The translations under genes were made by a program, and so were the position numbers. Source: an uncultured Collinsella sp. (GTDB lineage: Bacteria; Actinomycetota; Coriobacteriia; Coriobacteriales; Coriobacteriaceae). From it: DNA of 23,134 bases. This document shows positions 13,122-21,873 of this stretch, piece by piece. The notes under the pieces were generated by a model. The model was not told the origin of the DNA. It made no database searches and saw nothing but the letters and a program-made list of their open reading frames with translations. The stretch's first letter is position 1. Each line of letters starts with the position of its first letter. The stretch lies in the NCBI GenBank assembly GCA_900751755.1, contig CAADSP010000060.1, forward strand, positions 1 through 23,134, written 5' to 3'.

Positions 13122-15872
13122 ATGGGACGTGGTATGGCAGCAACGGATATCGAGCGCGGGCTTTCGACCGCCGAGGTCGAGGAGCGCATCGCCGCCGGTA
13201 AGATCAACCGCAACATGGAGCTCAAGACCAAATCGGTCCGCGAGTTCATCATCGAGAACCTCTGCACGCTGTTTAACTTGATCAACGCTGTCTTGGCGAT
13301 TTTGGTGTTGCTGACCGGTTCGTTTAAGAACCTGACGTTCCTGTTCGTGGTGTTTTTGAATACCGCCATCGGCGTCATTCAGTCCATGCGCTCCAAGAAG
13401 ATGGTCGATAAGCTTACGCTGCTGACCTCTAAGAAGGCCATCGCGGTGCGCGACGGTGCCGAGGTGGAGCTCGACTTGGACCAGATCGTGCTCGATGACA
13501 TCATCCGCTTGGGGCGCGGTGACCAGATTCCGGCCGACGCCGTGGTGGTTTCGGGCGAGGCACTCGTGAACGAGAGCCTGCTGACGGGCGAGAGCGATCT
13601 CATCAAAAAGCAGCCCGGCTCCGAGCTCATGAGCGGCAGCTTTATCGACTCGGGCCTGCTGCGCGCCCGCGTGATCCATGTTGGCGCCGACAACTACGTG
13701 GCCAAGATCAACAACGAGGCCAAGTACGTCAAAAAGGTCAATTCCGAGATCATGAATGCGCTCAACGCCATCGTGCGCTTTGCGAGCCTCATTATGATTC
13801 CGCTCGGCCTGGCGCTCTTTGCCTCGAGCGTGAGCGAGCTGTGGGATGCCGCCGGTACGCCGGGCGATAGCGCGCTTTCGTGGTGTTTTTCCGAGCTGCT
13901 TGTCGGTCGCGTGCCTTCGTCGGCGCTGCTGTCTACGGTGGGCGCTCTTTTGGGCATGATTCCGCAGGGCCTGGTGCTGCTGACTTCGTCGGTGCTTGCC
14001 ATCGCCACGGTGCGTCTGGCGCGCCGCAAGGTACTCGCGCAGCAGCTCTACTGTATCGAGACGCTCGCGCGCGTCGACGTGCTGTGCCTGGACAAGACGG
14101 GCACCATTACCTCGGGCCGTATGGAGGTCGAGGGTACCTACCCGCTGCCTGTTGAGGGCGTTGGCATGGGCGCGGGGGAGAGCGAGGTATCTGTCCCCGT
14201 CGAGACCACGGTGCTCGATTTTGCGCTTGCCAACGTGGCACGTGCGACCTCGGCAGATGCCAACGAGACCTGCCAGGCGCTGCTCAACTACTACGCCGAT
14301 CGTCCGGTCGAGGTGTCCGAGCCGCTGTCTGTCATTCCGTTCTCGTCGTCCAAAAAGTGGAGCGGTGCGTCGTTTTCGCAGGGCTCCTATGTGATGGGCG
14401 CGGCGCAATTTGTGCTTTCGGAGCGCGCCTTTGCGCAGGTCGAGAACCGTGTGGCCGAGCTCGCCGACACCTGCCGCGTGCTTGTGGTGGCCCGTGTGGA
14501 TGGCTTTACGCCCGACGGCGATATGTTGGGCGAGGCAGAGCCTGTGGGCTTTGTGACCATTCGCGATGAGATCCGCTCCTCGGCCGCCGAGACCATCGGC
14601 TACTTTAACGAGCAGGGCGTGACCCTCAACGTGATTAGCGGCGACGACCCACGCACGGTGTCGTCGATTGCGCGCGTGGTGGGCGTTCCGGGGGCCGATG
14701 CCTACGTCGACGCCACGATGCTCGATACGCCGTCCAAGATTGATGCGGCGGTTGACCGCTATCACGTCTTTGGTCGCGTGACCCCGCAACAGAAGCGCGA
14801 ACTCGTGCAGGCGCTCAAGCGTCGCGACCATACCGTTGCCATGACGGGCGACGGCGTCAACGACGTGCTGGCGCTCAAGGAGGCAGACTGCTCCGTGGCC
14901 ATGGCCGCCGGCTCCGATGCCGCGCGCAACGTGGCCGAGATCGTGCTGGTCGACAACGATTTTGCCTCGATGCCCGCCGTGGTGGCCGAGGGCCGTCGCT
15001 CCATCAACAACTTGCAGCGCTCTGCGGCGCTGTTTCTGACCAAGACGCTGTTCTCGATGGGCTTGGCGGCGCTGTGCATCGCGTTTCCGCCGTATCCCTT
15101 CGAGCCGATTCAGATGACACTCATCAACTTCTTCTGCATCGGCGCGCCGGGCTTTGTGCTGGGTTTGGAGCCCAACAACGCCCGCGTGAAGGGGTCATTC
15201 TTGACCAACGTGCTCAAGCGTGCGTTGCCGGCTTCACTGGCGGTTATTATGGCTGCGGCGCTCGATATCTTTGTAGCGCGCGTGTTTGGCTTTAACCAGC
15301 TCACGCTTTCGACCATGTGCCTGCTTACGTCGTGTGCGGCGAGCGTGAGTCTGATCTGGCGTATCTCGCAGCCGCTTACGCCCTTGCGTGTGGTGCTTTT
15401 TGTGTTTGTCGTCGTCGGCATCCTGGCGGGTGTTATCGGATTCCCGCAGCTGCTGTCCATCGCCAACCTGTCGATGAGCGAGGCCGTTATCTTGCTGGCG
15501 ATCGTCATCTTTACCTGCACGGTGTTCTTTAAGCTCGCCACGATGATGGATTCGCTTGAGCCGCGTCGTCGCCATGCTGCCACCGGCTTTGGCCGTGGCG
15601 TTCGCGTCCGTCTGGGTCGTGGCGGCGGCAAGGGGAGCTCGACGGGGTCAACTGCCCAGCGTTTTGCCAAGCGCGTCGCCGCCGATATGGCGCAGCGCCG
15701 TGAGGAGCGCACCGCTCGCGAGGCCGAGGTTCGCGCGCTCGAGGGTGTGGAAAAGGCCCAGCCCAAGAAAAAGAAGGGCACGGGCGTCACTCGCTCGCGT
15801 GTGACCAAGTCCGCCCAGGGCATTAAGGTCTCGATGCCGAGCAAGAAGAAAAAGCCCGCAAATAAAGCCTAG
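13122..15872 (+). CDS. P-type (P2-like) cation-transporting ATPase with a long basic C-terminal tail
   Basis: Length is about 916 aa. The full catalytic cycle is present: actuator loop LLTGES near residue 155, phosphorylation site DKTGT with Asp324, and the hinge TGDGVND near 575. About ten membrane helices are predicted. In helix M4 the motif is IPQGL where Ca2+ pumps have PEGL, so the usual Glu ligand is Gln. M6 reads NFFCIGAPGF and lacks the Asp of the SERCA site. The transported ion therefore cannot be named. From about residue 813 a 104-residue tail rich in Arg and Lys follows, ending in two KKKK clusters. The start is uncertain: ATG at 13122 or 13134, both with weak ribosome sites; a longer frame to 13032 runs through the tRNA and is not credible. 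Confidence 0.92.
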   Translation: MGRGMAATDIERGLSTAEVEERIAAGKINRNMELKTKSVREFIIENLCTLFNLINAVLAILVLLTGSFKNLTFLFVVFLNTAIGVIQSMRSKKMVDKLTLLTSKKAIAVRDGAEVELDLDQIVLDDIIRLGRGDQIPADAVVVSGEALVNESLLTGESDLIKKQPGSELMSGSFIDSGLLRARVIHVGADNYVAKINNEAKYVKKVNSEIMNALNAIVRFASLIMIPLGLALFASSVSELWDAAGTPGDSALSWCFSELLVGRVPSSALLSTVGALLGMIPQGLVLLTSSVLAIATVRLARRKVLAQQLYCIETLARVDVLCLDKTGTITSGRMEVEGTYPLPVEGVGMGAGESEVSVPVETTVLDFALANVARATSADANETCQALLNYYADRPVEVSEPLSVIPFSSSKKWSGASFSQGSYVMGAAQFVLSERAFAQVENRVAELADTCRVLVVARVDGFTPDGDMLGEAEPVGFVTIRDEIRSSAAETIGYFNEQGVTLNVISGDDPRTVSSIARVVGVPGADAYVDATMLDTPSKIDAAVDRYHVFGRVTPQQKRELVQALKRRDHTVAMTGDGVNDVLALKEADCSVAMAAGSDAARNVAEIVLVDNDFASMPAVVAEGRRSINNLQRSAALFLTKTLFSMGLAALCIAFPPYPFEPIQMTLINFFCIGAPGFVLGLEPNNARVKGSFLTNVLKRALPASLAVIMAAALDIFVARVFGFNQLTLSTMCLLTSCAASVSLIWRISQPLTPLRVVLFVFVVVGILAGVIGFPQLLSIANLSMSEAVILLAIVIFTCTVFFKLATMMDSLEPRRRHAATGFGRGVRVRLGRGGGKGSSTGSTAQRFAKRVAADMAQRREERTAREAEVRALEGVEKAQPKKKKGTGVTRSRVTKSAQGIKVSMPSKKKKPANKA

Positions 15873-15992
15873 TCCCAGTCGCCCCGGGGATGATTTTTCT
15901 GGCGATGTTGAATTGGTGCCTTGCTCCTGTGGGGGCGTGGCGATGTTATGCTCTAACCTCGACTGTATGAATTGCTCCGAAAAGAGGAAGCC

Positions 15993-17147
15993 GTGATCTG
16001 CCCGCATTGCCTTAAGACCATAGAGGACGGCGCCTCGTTCTGCCCCTATTGCAACGCATACGTTGGTCCGGGCGACGGTCCCGAGCATACCGAGTTCGTA
16101 TTCTGCGATGGTTGTGGCGCACGCCTGTCCCCGCATGATCGCACCTGTCCCAAGTGCGGGCGCCCCGCCCCGGGCATCCTTTCCAAAGACGCGGCTGCAT
16201 CCGATCTGGCAGCAGGCCGCACGGCCGGCTTTCCGCGCTTGACGCAGGAGCAGATCGATACCGAGGTGCCCCATGCGCCGGCCTCTGCCGCCGCGGTGCT
16301 CTCGGATGCCGCCGATCCCAACGAGACCTGCGTGCTGCCTGCCTTCGACAAGGATTTTGGCATCCCCAAGGTGGACATGCCGATGCCGGTGTCCTTGCGT
16401 GACGATGCTCAGCCCAATAAGCAAAAGCCCAAGCGCAAGGCGCATCCCGATGAGGATGCCTACCACAAGCATAAGCGCCATATTCCCAAGCCGGTTATTG
16501 TCATAGCCCTGCTCGCGGTTATGTGCGGCGGTGCCTATTGGTTTGTGACGGCCGACCCCCTGGGCGTCATGCCCGGGTTTTACGACCAGTTTGGCCAGGC
16601 CGCCAAGACCACCTTCCCGTCGCGCCAAAAGGGCGAGGCCACTGAGAAAGAGTCCAAGCAAGAGGATGCGTCCGAGGTCGTTCAGGAGGAGACCGTCTTA
16701 ACCGACGACCAGCTCTACACCAGGCTCGACGGCCTGTACCAGACCATCGTGTCGTACAGCGACGATGATCAGATCGGCGAGGTCATCGATTCGTTTAATA
16801 ACGGCTATCTGCGTACGCCGCTCTCCACCCGCCAGGAGCTGTCGCAGAGCGCCTATGCCCTGCGCGATGAGATTAAAAAGACCCAGGATGAGCTCAATAA
16901 CCTCAAGGTTCAGGACGACACCGTCTATGCGGAGGACATCGATCATCTAAAGCAGCTTGCCCAGTGGATGTACGAGCGTGTCGACGTGATCTGCCAGAGC
17001 TGGGATATCTCGCTGTCCATTCCCGACGGCGAGTCACTGAGCGCCCGTCAGAGCGAGATCCTGGCGCCCATCGCACAAGGCGGCAACAGCGCGCTCAACC
17101 AGTACGATGCCAACGTGGGCGCTTGGAAGCCGCAGCAACGTTCGTAA
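15993..17147 (+). CDS. Double zinc-ribbon membrane protein of unknown function
   Basis: Length is 384 aa. Two zinc ribbons open the protein: CPHC/CPYC at Cys3, 6, 17, 20, then CDGC/CPKC at Cys38, 41, 52, 55. A low-complexity linker with a Lys/His-rich stretch follows. One membrane segment lies at about 166-187, then an acidic Glu-rich linker and a helical, probably coiled-coil C-terminal domain. With the basic side before the membrane helix, the ribbons should be cytoplasmic and the helical domain outside. The GTG at 15993 has AGAGG five bases upstream and puts the first CxxC right at the N-terminus. I do not recognise the C-terminal domain. It lies between the ATPase and the cyclophilin and appears to be transcribed alone. 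Confidence 0.85.
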   Translation: MICPHCLKTIEDGASFCPYCNAYVGPGDGPEHTEFVFCDGCGARLSPHDRTCPKCGRPAPGILSKDAAASDLAAGRTAGFPRLTQEQIDTEVPHAPASAAAVLSDAADPNETCVLPAFDKDFGIPKVDMPMPVSLRDDAQPNKQKPKRKAHPDEDAYHKHKRHIPKPVIVIALLAVMCGGAYWFVTADPLGVMPGFYDQFGQAAKTTFPSRQKGEATEKESKQEDASEVVQEETVLTDDQLYTRLDGLYQTIVSYSDDDQIGEVIDSFNNGYLRTPLSTRQELSQSAYALRDEIKKTQDELNNLKVQDDTVYAEDIDHLKQLAQWMYERVDVICQSWDISLSIPDGESLSARQSEILAPIAQGGNSALNQYDANVGAWKPQQRS

Positions 17148-17183
17148 TTTGTTGCCCTCCGGCGGCATAACCTGCGTGCGCAA

Positions 17184-17213
17184 TTGATGGAAGCCCGTGC
17201 TTATTGCTACAAT
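17184..17213 (+). promoter_or_regulatory. Promoter of the cyclophilin-TPR operon
   Basis: TTGATG (17184-17189) and TACAAT (17208-17213) are 18 bases apart, 39 bases before the start codon at 17253. This is a fair sigma-70 type match. Confidence 0.6.
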
Positions 17214-17252
17214 TTGACCAAATATGCTTTAAACGCACGAGGAAGGAACCAC

Positions 17253-17795
17253 ATGTTTGGTTTTAAGAAAGAGCTCTACACGCCCGAGTATCAGCTTGCC
17301 GGCGATGAGTGCGCGGTGATCGAGACGTCGAAGGGCACCATCAAGGTCAAGTTTGACGGCGAGGGCGCCCCCATCCACGTGGCGAACTTCTGCGAGCTTT
17401 CCACGATGGGTTTTTACGACGGCCTTAAGTTCCATCGCTATGTGCCCGGTTTTGTGATCCAGGGCGGCGACCCCAATACCCGCGATATGTCCGGCGCCGA
17501 TGTCGCCGCCGGCCTTGAGGGCCCCGACGGCATGCCCGGTACCGGTGGCCCCGGCTACTGCATCAAGGGCGAGTTCGCTACCAACCCGCGTAACAGCCAC
17601 GTCGACGGCGCGCTTGCCATGGCACGTTCCATGGATCCCGATTCCGCAGGTTCGCAGTTCTACTTCTGCCTGGGCGCTCAGCATAACCTCGACTCCGGCT
17701 ACACCGTCTTTGGCACCACGGTCGAGGGCCTCGATGTGATTTCGCAGCTGCGTGCCGGTGACGAGATCGTCCATGTCGAGATCGTTCACGAGTAA
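17253..17795 (+). CDS. Cyclophilin-type peptidyl-prolyl cis-trans isomerase
   Basis: Length is 180 aa. It catalyses cis-trans isomerisation of Xaa-Pro bonds. The active-site motifs are FHRYVPGFVIQGGDP (with the catalytic Arg) and SAGSQFYFCL, followed by LDSGYTVFGTTVEGLDVI. There is no signal peptide or lipobox, so it is cytoplasmic. GAGGAAGG lies seven bases before the ATG at 17253; an in-frame ATG at 17184 is inside the promoter and is rejected. The TPR gene begins 11 bases after the stop, so the two are co-transcribed. Confidence 0.95.
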   Translation: MFGFKKELYTPEYQLAGDECAVIETSKGTIKVKFDGEGAPIHVANFCELSTMGFYDGLKFHRYVPGFVIQGGDPNTRDMSGADVAAGLEGPDGMPGTGGPGYCIKGEFATNPRNSHVDGALAMARSMDPDSAGSQFYFCLGAQHNLDSGYTVFGTTVEGLDVISQLRAGDEIVHVEIVHE

Positions 17796-17806
17796 AGGGG
17801 ACTTCC

Positions 17807-19102
17807 TTGAATAGCCAGCTGATCCAACAGGGCCGCGCCGCTTATCGCGCGGGTGATTATTCCGCTGCCGCCCAGATGCTCGGTGCGGCAAAGACCCCCG
17901 GTGAGATTATGGGCGAGGCCGACCATCTGCGCGGCAACGCCTTGATGCACTTGGGCATGTATGCCGAGGCCGCCGAGGCTTACGCCGCCGCCCTTAACGA
18001 CGGTACCTATGGCAAGCGCGGCGCGCTGCTCACCAACCGCGGCAAGGCGCTTGCTGCCGTGGGTGACTATGTGACTGCAGCCCAGGCGTTCTCTGCCGCA
18101 ACGCAGGATGCATCCTATGCCACGCCGTTTAAGGCCTATCTGGGTCTGGGCAACGCCCTGTTCCAGTCGGGCGATTATGCCAACGCCGGCACTGCCTTCC
18201 GTCAGGCCGCCATCGATGGTGCCAACCCGGCTCCCGCCGCCGCCCTTGGCGATCTTGGCCGCTGCTTCATTAAGCTCGGCCGTCCGGCAGACGCCGTGGA
18301 GACCTACCGCACGGCCATTGACTTTGCCGGTCCGCGCGATGACACGCGTGCGCTTAACGCCGGTATGGGCGAGGCGCTCTCTGCCGCCGGTCGCCCCTCT
18401 GACGCGCTCGATGCCTTTAACGCCGCCACCGCCGATGGCATCTACCAGCTCACGCCCGAGCAGGCCGACGAGCTTGCCCGCGTGCACGATTCCCTCGCTG
18501 CTCTTTCGGCCCAGACGGCCATGGCCACGGCGCCGGCTCCCGCGATGGATGCTCCCGCCGTCGACCCGCTCGACCCCACGGGTGCTACCGGTCAATTTAT
18601 GCCCGACCCCTCGGACACCGGCTTCTTCACCCTGTCCGAGTCCGAGATGGTTCAGCAGGACCGCAAGGAGGCCAAGGTCCGTCGTCGCCATCGCCACACG
18701 GGCCTCAAGGTTTTCTTGGTGCTGCTTCTGCTGATCGTCATTGCCGCAGGCGGTCTTGGCTTTGCCTACACGCGCGGCCTGGGCTTTCCCTCGCAGGAGT
18801 CTGTTGTCACCGACCTGTTCCAGGCTGCCGGTGACGGCGATACCGCCAAGGCCGAGTCCTGCCTGGCCTCCAGCCTGCCCGAGGACGCCAAGTCGATGAT
18901 CATTTCCTCGATTCCGCAGGGCGCCACTGTCTCCATTGAGGGCATGGATCAGTCTATGACCGAGACCACCGCCAAGGTCAAGGCGTCGCTGTCCAAGGGC
19001 GGCGAGCAGGAGTACACCGTCAAGTTCGTGCGCTCTGACAACCATATCGGTTGGGCCGTCTCCTCGCTCGACATCGATCTCTCGGCTGCTGACAACCAGT
19101 AG
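17807..19102 (+). CDS. TPR-repeat protein with one membrane segment and an external C-terminal domain
   Basis: Length is 431 aa. About six tetratricopeptide-like helical repeats fill residues 1-230 (recurrent A-Y-GDY-A-A-F patterns). An Ala/Pro-rich linker follows, then a basic cluster RRRHRH and a membrane helix at about 300-320. A 110-residue C-terminal domain contains LFQAAGDGDTAKAESCL, resembling DUF4878-like or NTF2-like small domains that often sit outside the membrane. The TPR part should be cytoplasmic. The start is TTG at 17807, supported by AAAGGGG six bases upstream and the 11-base gap to the cyclophilin stop. TPR proteins scaffold protein complexes; the partner is unknown. Position upstream of mreB invites a guess at wall-growth scaffolding, which is inference only. 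Confidence 0.85.
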   Translation: MNSQLIQQGRAAYRAGDYSAAAQMLGAAKTPGEIMGEADHLRGNALMHLGMYAEAAEAYAAALNDGTYGKRGALLTNRGKALAAVGDYVTAAQAFSAATQDASYATPFKAYLGLGNALFQSGDYANAGTAFRQAAIDGANPAPAAALGDLGRCFIKLGRPADAVETYRTAIDFAGPRDDTRALNAGMGEALSAAGRPSDALDAFNAATADGIYQLTPEQADELARVHDSLAALSAQTAMATAPAPAMDAPAVDPLDPTGATGQFMPDPSDTGFFTLSESEMVQQDRKEAKVRRRHRHTGLKVFLVLLLLIVIAAGGLGFAYTRGLGFPSQESVVTDLFQAAGDGDTAKAESCLASSLPEDAKSMIISSIPQGATVSIEGMDQSMTETTAKVKASLSKGGEQEYTVKFVRSDNHIGWAVSSLDIDLSAADNQ

Positions 19103-19124
19103 TGACCTTATGAGATTTGGCGCT

Positions 19125-19157
19125 GCCCGGTGCTTCACCGCAAGTGAGGTGCCGGGC
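19125..19157 (+). terminator. Strong hairpin after the TPR gene
   Basis: A 14-pair stem (19125-19138 with 19144-19157, three G-T pairs) has a five-base loop. It is followed by TTGCG rather than a T run, so it is either a weak terminator or an RNA-processing or stability hairpin between the TPR gene and mreB. Confidence 0.55.
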
Positions 19158-19217
19158 TTGCGCTAGTATGATGGGCTAGTAGTTTTCCAGCAATCATCCA
19201 ACACATCAGGAGTTGCG

Positions 19218-20261
19218 TTGTTTTCTTTGATGGATATGTTTTTCGGTAGCTATGCGGGCGATCTTGCCATCGACCTCGGCACCGCCAACACGCTTGTCTC
19301 CGTGCGCGGCAAGGGCATCGTCATTCGCGAGCCCTCCGTTGTCGCCATCGACAAGAACGATGAGCGGATCCTTGCTGTCGGTATCGAGGCAAAGCGCATG
19401 CTCGGCCGTACGCCCGGTAACATTGTGGCTGTGCGTCCCCTTAAGGACGGCGTTATCGCCGACTTCGACGTTACCGAGGCCATGCTTCGCTATTTTATCG
19501 ACAAGGCGTCCGAGAAGCGCTATCCGTGGACCCCGCGTCCGCGCGTTGTCGTCTGCGTCCCCTCCGGTGTCACGTCGGTCGAGAAGCGCGCCGTTTTTGA
19601 GGCTACGATCCAGGCCGGTGCCCGCCAGGCATACCTGATCGAGGAGCCCATGGCCGCTGCCATCGGCGCCGACTTGCCTGTCGAGGAGCCCACTGGCTCC
19701 ATGGTCATCGATATCGGTGGCGGTACCACCGAGGTCGCCGTTATCGCCATGGGCGGTATCGTCGTGTCGCAGTCCATCCGCATTGCCGGTGACGAGTTTG
19801 ATCAGGCCATCCTTACCCACGTTCGCGATGCCTATAACCTGGCTATCGGCGAGCGCACGGCCGAGGACATCAAGATCAAGGTCGGTTCTGCCGTGCCGCT
19901 CAAGGACGAGCTCGACGTCGAGGTCAACGGCCGCGACGTGATCACGGGCCTGCCCAAGACCGTGCGCATCGAGAGCGAGGAGATTCGTCGCGCGCTCAAC
20001 AAGCCGCTCGACGAGATGGCCAAGGCCGTCAAGGACGCCCTCGACGCCACGCCGCCCGATCTTGCCTCGGATCTTATGTACTACGGCATCCTGTTGACCG
20101 GCGGCGGTGCGCTGCTGCGCGGTCTCGACGTGCGCTTGCGCGACGAGACCGGCGTTTCGGTCAACGTCAGCCCTACGGCGCTCGACAACGTCGTCAACGG
20201 CTGCGCCCGCGTGCTCGAGGCCAACGCGTTTGACGGTGGCTTCGTCCAGACCAATGCTTAA
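19218..20261 (+). CDS. mreB: Rod shape-determining protein MreB
   Basis: Length is 347 aa, typical for this bacterial actin. Nucleotide-binding motifs are clear: DLGTAN at 19-24 (phosphate 1), VPSGVTSVEKRAV, EEPMAAAIGADLP, DIGGGTTEVAVIAMGGIV (phosphate 2) and LTGGGALLRGLD (adenosine). Filaments under the membrane guide lateral wall synthesis by PBP2/RodA. The N-terminal MFSLMDMFFG is amphipathic and may help membrane binding. The start is TTG at 19218, with CAGGAG five bases upstream; ATG at 19230 or 19236 would leave the ribosome site too far. It heads the mreBCD-mrdA operon. Confidence 0.97.
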   Translation: MFSLMDMFFGSYAGDLAIDLGTANTLVSVRGKGIVIREPSVVAIDKNDERILAVGIEAKRMLGRTPGNIVAVRPLKDGVIADFDVTEAMLRYFIDKASEKRYPWTPRPRVVVCVPSGVTSVEKRAVFEATIQAGARQAYLIEEPMAAAIGADLPVEEPTGSMVIDIGGGTTEVAVIAMGGIVVSQSIRIAGDEFDQAILTHVRDAYNLAIGERTAEDIKIKVGSAVPLKDELDVEVNGRDVITGLPKTVRIESEEIRRALNKPLDEMAKAVKDALDATPPDLASDLMYYGILLTGGGALLRGLDVRLRDETGVSVNVSPTALDNVVNGCARVLEANAFDGGFVQTNA

Positions 20262-20282
20262 TTTCCAAAAGGTGGATTCCAT

Positions 20283-21281
20283 TTGGCACGATCTACGGGT
20301 TTCTCTTCAAATCTGAATACCAAGCAACAATCAACGGGTATGCGCCCGTTGATTGTTTTCAGCGTAATTTCGGTGCTGCTGCTCACGTTTTACATTCGCG
20401 AGGGCGAGGCGGGGCCGATTCATGCCGTGCGTTCGGGCGTGACGACGATTACCTCGCCGGTGCGTTTTGTGGGCTCGGCTGTGGCTGCGCCCTTTAACGC
20501 AATCGGAAACGTGTTCTCTAACCTTACGGCTTCGCAAGACACCCTCGACGAGCTTAAGAAGCAAAACGAGGTCCTGACGTCAAAGGTCGCCGAGCTCTCG
20601 GAGGCTCAAAAGACCGCCGAGCGACTCGAGAGCCTGGTCGGTCTTCAGTCGACCTACAACCTCAAGTCCACCGCGGCTCGCATTGTCGGCGCGTCGGGCG
20701 ATGCCTGGACCTCGACCGTTACCATCGACAAAGGCTCTGCCGACGGTCTTACCATCAACATGCCCGTGACGAGTTCTGCCGGTGTCATCGGTCAGATTAT
20801 CGAGGTTTCGGCCAAGACCTCCACCGTCCGCCTGATTAGTGATGAGAACTCGGGCGTGTCCGCCATGGTGCAGGATACGCGCGCTCAGGGCATGCTGCAG
20901 GGGCAGCCCGACGGTACCCTGCGCCTGGAGCACGTGAGTGTCGATTCCGACGTGAAGGTGGGCGACATCATCGTGACCTCGGGCATCGGCGGCGTATTCC
21001 CCAAGGGCCTGCCGCTCGGTACGGTCTCGTCGGTGGAGAAGTCTGCCAACGATGTGTACTACACCATCGTCGTGCGCGCCCAGACAACGGCCGAAAACAA
21101 CGAGGAAGTGCTGGTCATTACGTCGCTGACCGATGAGCAGTCGGCTTCGGATGAGGATGTGAGCAGCGCCAACAGTACGCCGCAGGGCACCTCGCGCGAT
21201 GCGGCCACCAAGTCCAAAGACGAAAGCTCGGATGAAAACTCCGATGCGTCCGACACGACCGACTCGGGCTCGAGCGAATAG
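20283..21281 (+). CDS. mreC: Rod shape-determining protein MreC
   Basis: Length is 332 aa. One membrane segment at about 20-39 is followed by a coiled coil (about 80-118) and the two-part beta domain of MreC, with ARIVGASGDAW, IDKGSADGL, VTSSAGVIGQI and SGIGGVFPKGLPLGTV. It links the MreB filament to PBP2 outside the membrane. The last 50 residues are Ser/Asp/Glu-rich and disordered, a common but variable tail in Gram-positive MreC. The start is TTG at 20283 with AAGGTGG upstream; the gap to mreB is 21 bases. Confidence 0.95.
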   Translation: MARSTGFSSNLNTKQQSTGMRPLIVFSVISVLLLTFYIREGEAGPIHAVRSGVTTITSPVRFVGSAVAAPFNAIGNVFSNLTASQDTLDELKKQNEVLTSKVAELSEAQKTAERLESLVGLQSTYNLKSTAARIVGASGDAWTSTVTIDKGSADGLTINMPVTSSAGVIGQIIEVSAKTSTVRLISDENSGVSAMVQDTRAQGMLQGQPDGTLRLEHVSVDSDVKVGDIIVTSGIGGVFPKGLPLGTVSSVEKSANDVYYTIVVRAQTTAENNEEVLVITSLTDEQSASDEDVSSANSTPQGTSRDAATKSKDESSDENSDASDTTDSGSSE

Positions 21282-21293
21282 GGAGGCATGTCC

Positions 21294-21860
21294 ATGGATC
21301 TACACGAACAGGGGACTGGCTCCCGCACTTTTGCGATTGCCGCCATTGTCTGCGTCCTGCTGCAGGCGGGCTTGGCGCCGCAGATCTCCATCGCGGGCGG
21401 TCGCGTCAACTTTATGATTATCCTGGTGTGCCTAAGTGTGTTTTCGGGCGATCCCACGCGGGCCGTCATCTGCGGTTTTTGCAGCGGCCTGTTCTACGAC
21501 CTGTCGGCAGCCGTGCCGGTGGGCGTGATGTCGCTGTTGCTGACAGTGGGCAGCTTTGCCCTGACACACAGTGCCGCCGGTCAGACGGGCGGCACCCCGA
21601 GCGCTCGCGGCATCACGGTGGGCGCCTTTGCGCTTGCCATTAACGTGATCTACAGCATTATCTTGCTGTTTATGGGTCTGGAATCGAGTTTTGTCGTGGC
21701 GATCTTTGGACACGCCCTGCCGTCCTCGATTCTGACCGGTCTGGTCGCCGTTCCGTTTTTGATGTCCGGCGTCGCGCCGCAGTCTGGCTATGGGTTCTCC
21801 GCGCGCGGTGGGCGTCAGACGGGTATGCGCTTTAAGCCCAAGACCCGTAAGCTCAAATAG
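21294..21860 (+). CDS. mreD: Rod shape-determining protein MreD
   Basis: Length is 188 aa. It is an integral membrane protein with about five hydrophobic segments and the family features: an early AIVCVLLQAGLAP helix, VNFMIILVCLSVFSGDP, then GFCSGLFYDLSAAVPVG. It stabilises the MreC-PBP2 assembly. GGGAGG at 21281-21286 is seven bases before ATG 21294 but only one base before ATG 21288, so 21294 is chosen. The basic C-terminal tail is cytoplasmic. PBP2 starts 13 bases after the stop. Confidence 0.93.
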   Translation: MDLHEQGTGSRTFAIAAIVCVLLQAGLAPQISIAGGRVNFMIILVCLSVFSGDPTRAVICGFCSGLFYDLSAAVPVGVMSLLLTVGSFALTHSAAGQTGGTPSARGITVGAFALAINVIYSIILLFMGLESSFVVAIFGHALPSSILTGLVAVPFLMSGVAPQSGYGFSARGGRQTGMRFKPKTRKLK

Positions 21861-21873
21861 GGGAGGTCTGTAG

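Noticed and set aside
13104..14831. A 575-codon open frame on the minus strand
   Set aside because: It lies wholly antisense to the ATPase, whose motifs are unmistakable. Long antisense frames are expected in high-GC genes, and its translation is low-complexity His/Arg/Gly-rich.
15873..15992. A terminator or promoter between the ATPase and the zinc-ribbon gene
   Set aside because: A CCCCGGGG palindrome and several T are present, but I could not pair a convincing stem with a T run or find a -35/-10 pair with normal spacing.
17786..19138. A 450-codon minus-strand open frame
   Set aside because: It is a shadow of the TPR gene, with no ribosome site and a Gly/Arg-rich composition unlike a real protein.
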